Source: JBBTWO01 sp038062745 (GTDB lineage: Bacteria; Patescibacteriota; Microgenomatia; UBA8517). Taken from it: a stretch of 6,886 nt of DNA. This document shows, one piece after another, positions 6,209 through 6,886 of the stretch. Where the stretch lies: positions 1 through 6,886 of the forward strand of contig JBBTWO010000011.1 of assembly GCA_038062745.1 (NCBI GenBank). Reading direction: 5' to 3'. Numbering within the stretch: the first letter of the stretch is position 1; each line of letters begins with the position of its first letter. The position numbers and the translations under genes are program-made. The notes under the pieces were generated by a model, which did no database searches, was not told the DNA's origin, and worked only from the letters and a program-made list of their open reading frames with translations.

Positions 6209-6886
6209 GAGGTATTTATATTGCACTTGAGGGGATAGTTGGGTCTGGAAAAACTACACAACTTCCTTTGATTTTTGAATTTTTGAAGCAATCATATCCA
6301 GAGCGCGAAATAGTTTTGACAAGAGAGCCGGGTGGAACAAAAGAGGCCGAAAAAATTAGAGAAAAAGTCAAACACACTAATGTTAGTCCAATTGAAGAAG
6401 TTCAACTATTTGCTCAAGCAAGAGAAAGTACTATAAGTGAGATAGTAAGACCAGCGCTTAAGCGGGGTGCAATTGTCCTTTCTGATAGAAGCATTTCCTC
6501 AAGTCTCTCTCACCAAACTGGAGGTAGAGGAGTAGATACAGAATATGTTTGGTGGAGAAATGAGAAAGCGGTTGGAGATACATTTCCGGACTACATTTTA
6601 TACCTGGATGTAAATTTTGAAACTTGTATTAAAAGATCCGCAAAAGAGAACCCAGATAAGTTTGACACCGAAGGTGTTGAATTTTGGCAAAGAGTGAAAG
6701 CAGGTTATGAAGAGGGTTTTATTTTTATGATTGACAAATTGGGAGTAGAAACACAGATACTAAGAGTTGAAGATAAAGACGGTAATTTATCGGTTGGGGA
6801 AACATTGGAACAAATTAAAGAAAAATTAAAATCTGCCATAGACTCAAGGATTACAGAAGGACAAATTGTTGGAGAAAGGCAAAGAT
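6205..6886 (+). CDS. tmk: Thymidylate kinase-like P-loop kinase (3' end beyond window)
   Basis: 227 residues are visible with no stop. dTMP kinase phosphorylates dTMP to dTDP with ATP. The P-loop is E9-G-I-V-G-S-G-K16-T-T-Q. T39-R-E-P-G-G44 is the near-diagnostic dTMP-kinase loop, followed by I-R at 51-52. Q67-L-F-A-Q-A-R73 and P83-A-L match the L-L-F-x-A-x-R and P-A-L blocks, and D94-R95-S-I-S-S-S then H103-Q-T-G-G-R-G correspond to D-R-Y-x-x-S-S-x-A-Y-Q-G-x-G-R-G. L-Y-L-D-V follows, then a lid-like K-E-N-P-D-K-F-D. Differences from the family: V12 stands where an acidic residue is normal, S96 replaces the usual Tyr, and the lid has lysines instead of arginines. Typical members have 205-215 residues, so this one is already slightly long and may carry a tail. 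The ATGA overlap with thyX and the cassette context support a role in dTTP supply. A related deoxynucleotide kinase with altered preference remains possible. Confidence 0.88.
   Translation, partial: MRGIYIALEGIVGSGKTTQLPLIFEFLKQSYPEREIVLTREPGGTKEAEKIREKVKHTNVSPIEEVQLFAQARESTISEIVRPALKRGAIVLSDRSISSSLSHQTGGRGVDTEYVWWRNEKAVGDTFPDYILYLDVNFETCIKRSAKENPDKFDTEGVEFWQRVKAGYEEGFIFMIDKLGVETQILRVEDKDGNLSVGETLEQIKEKLKSAIDSRITEGQIVGERQR

Overview
The window holds eight protein-coding genes, all on the + strand and almost without gaps. It fits a small, AT-rich bacterial genome. TGA ends four of the genes, three of them inside gene overlaps, so TGA is a true stop here and the standard bacterial code applies rather than the TGA-to-glycine code of some Gracilibacteria/SR1. 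Extreme packing, short family members and reliance on ThyX would suit a Candidate Phyla Radiation (Patescibacteria) lineage. That is an inference: no rRNA or ribosomal marker is present to confirm it.

Left half (1-4347), cell shape and DNA handling. The 3' end of an MreB-type actin gene is followed after 25 bases by a class B penicillin-binding protein of the PBP2 type (217-1842). Next come a short DprA/Smf protein (1851-2417) and full-length DNA topoisomerase I (topA, 2398-4347), which overlaps the dprA end by 20 bases. The dprA-topA order is the same as in Firmicutes such as Bacillus subtilis. No mreC, mreD or rodA lies between mreB and the PBP gene.

Boundary (4348-4383). The only notable intergenic element is a perfect GC-rich dyad at 4349-4369. 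It has no T-run after it and ends within a few bases of the next start codon.

Right half (4384-6886), a compact dTMP-making cassette. It encodes a MazG-like nucleotide pyrophosphohydrolase, dCMP deaminase, FAD-dependent thymidylate synthase ThyX, and a thymidylate-kinase-like P-loop kinase cut by the window edge. Two of the three junctions are ATGA stop/start overlaps, and the third contains a four-codon minicistron that ends in the same ATGA arrangement. In order, the enzymes could take dCTP to dCMP (proposed for the MazG protein), dCMP to dUMP, dUMP to dTMP, and dTMP to dTDP.

I see no mobile element, CRISPR array, tRNA or rRNA, and no non-coding stretch longer than 40 bases. Most of the content is ordinary housekeeping. 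The points worth a second look are the nucleotide cassette, the dyad in front of it, the pared-down DprA, and the kinase with an altered P-loop.
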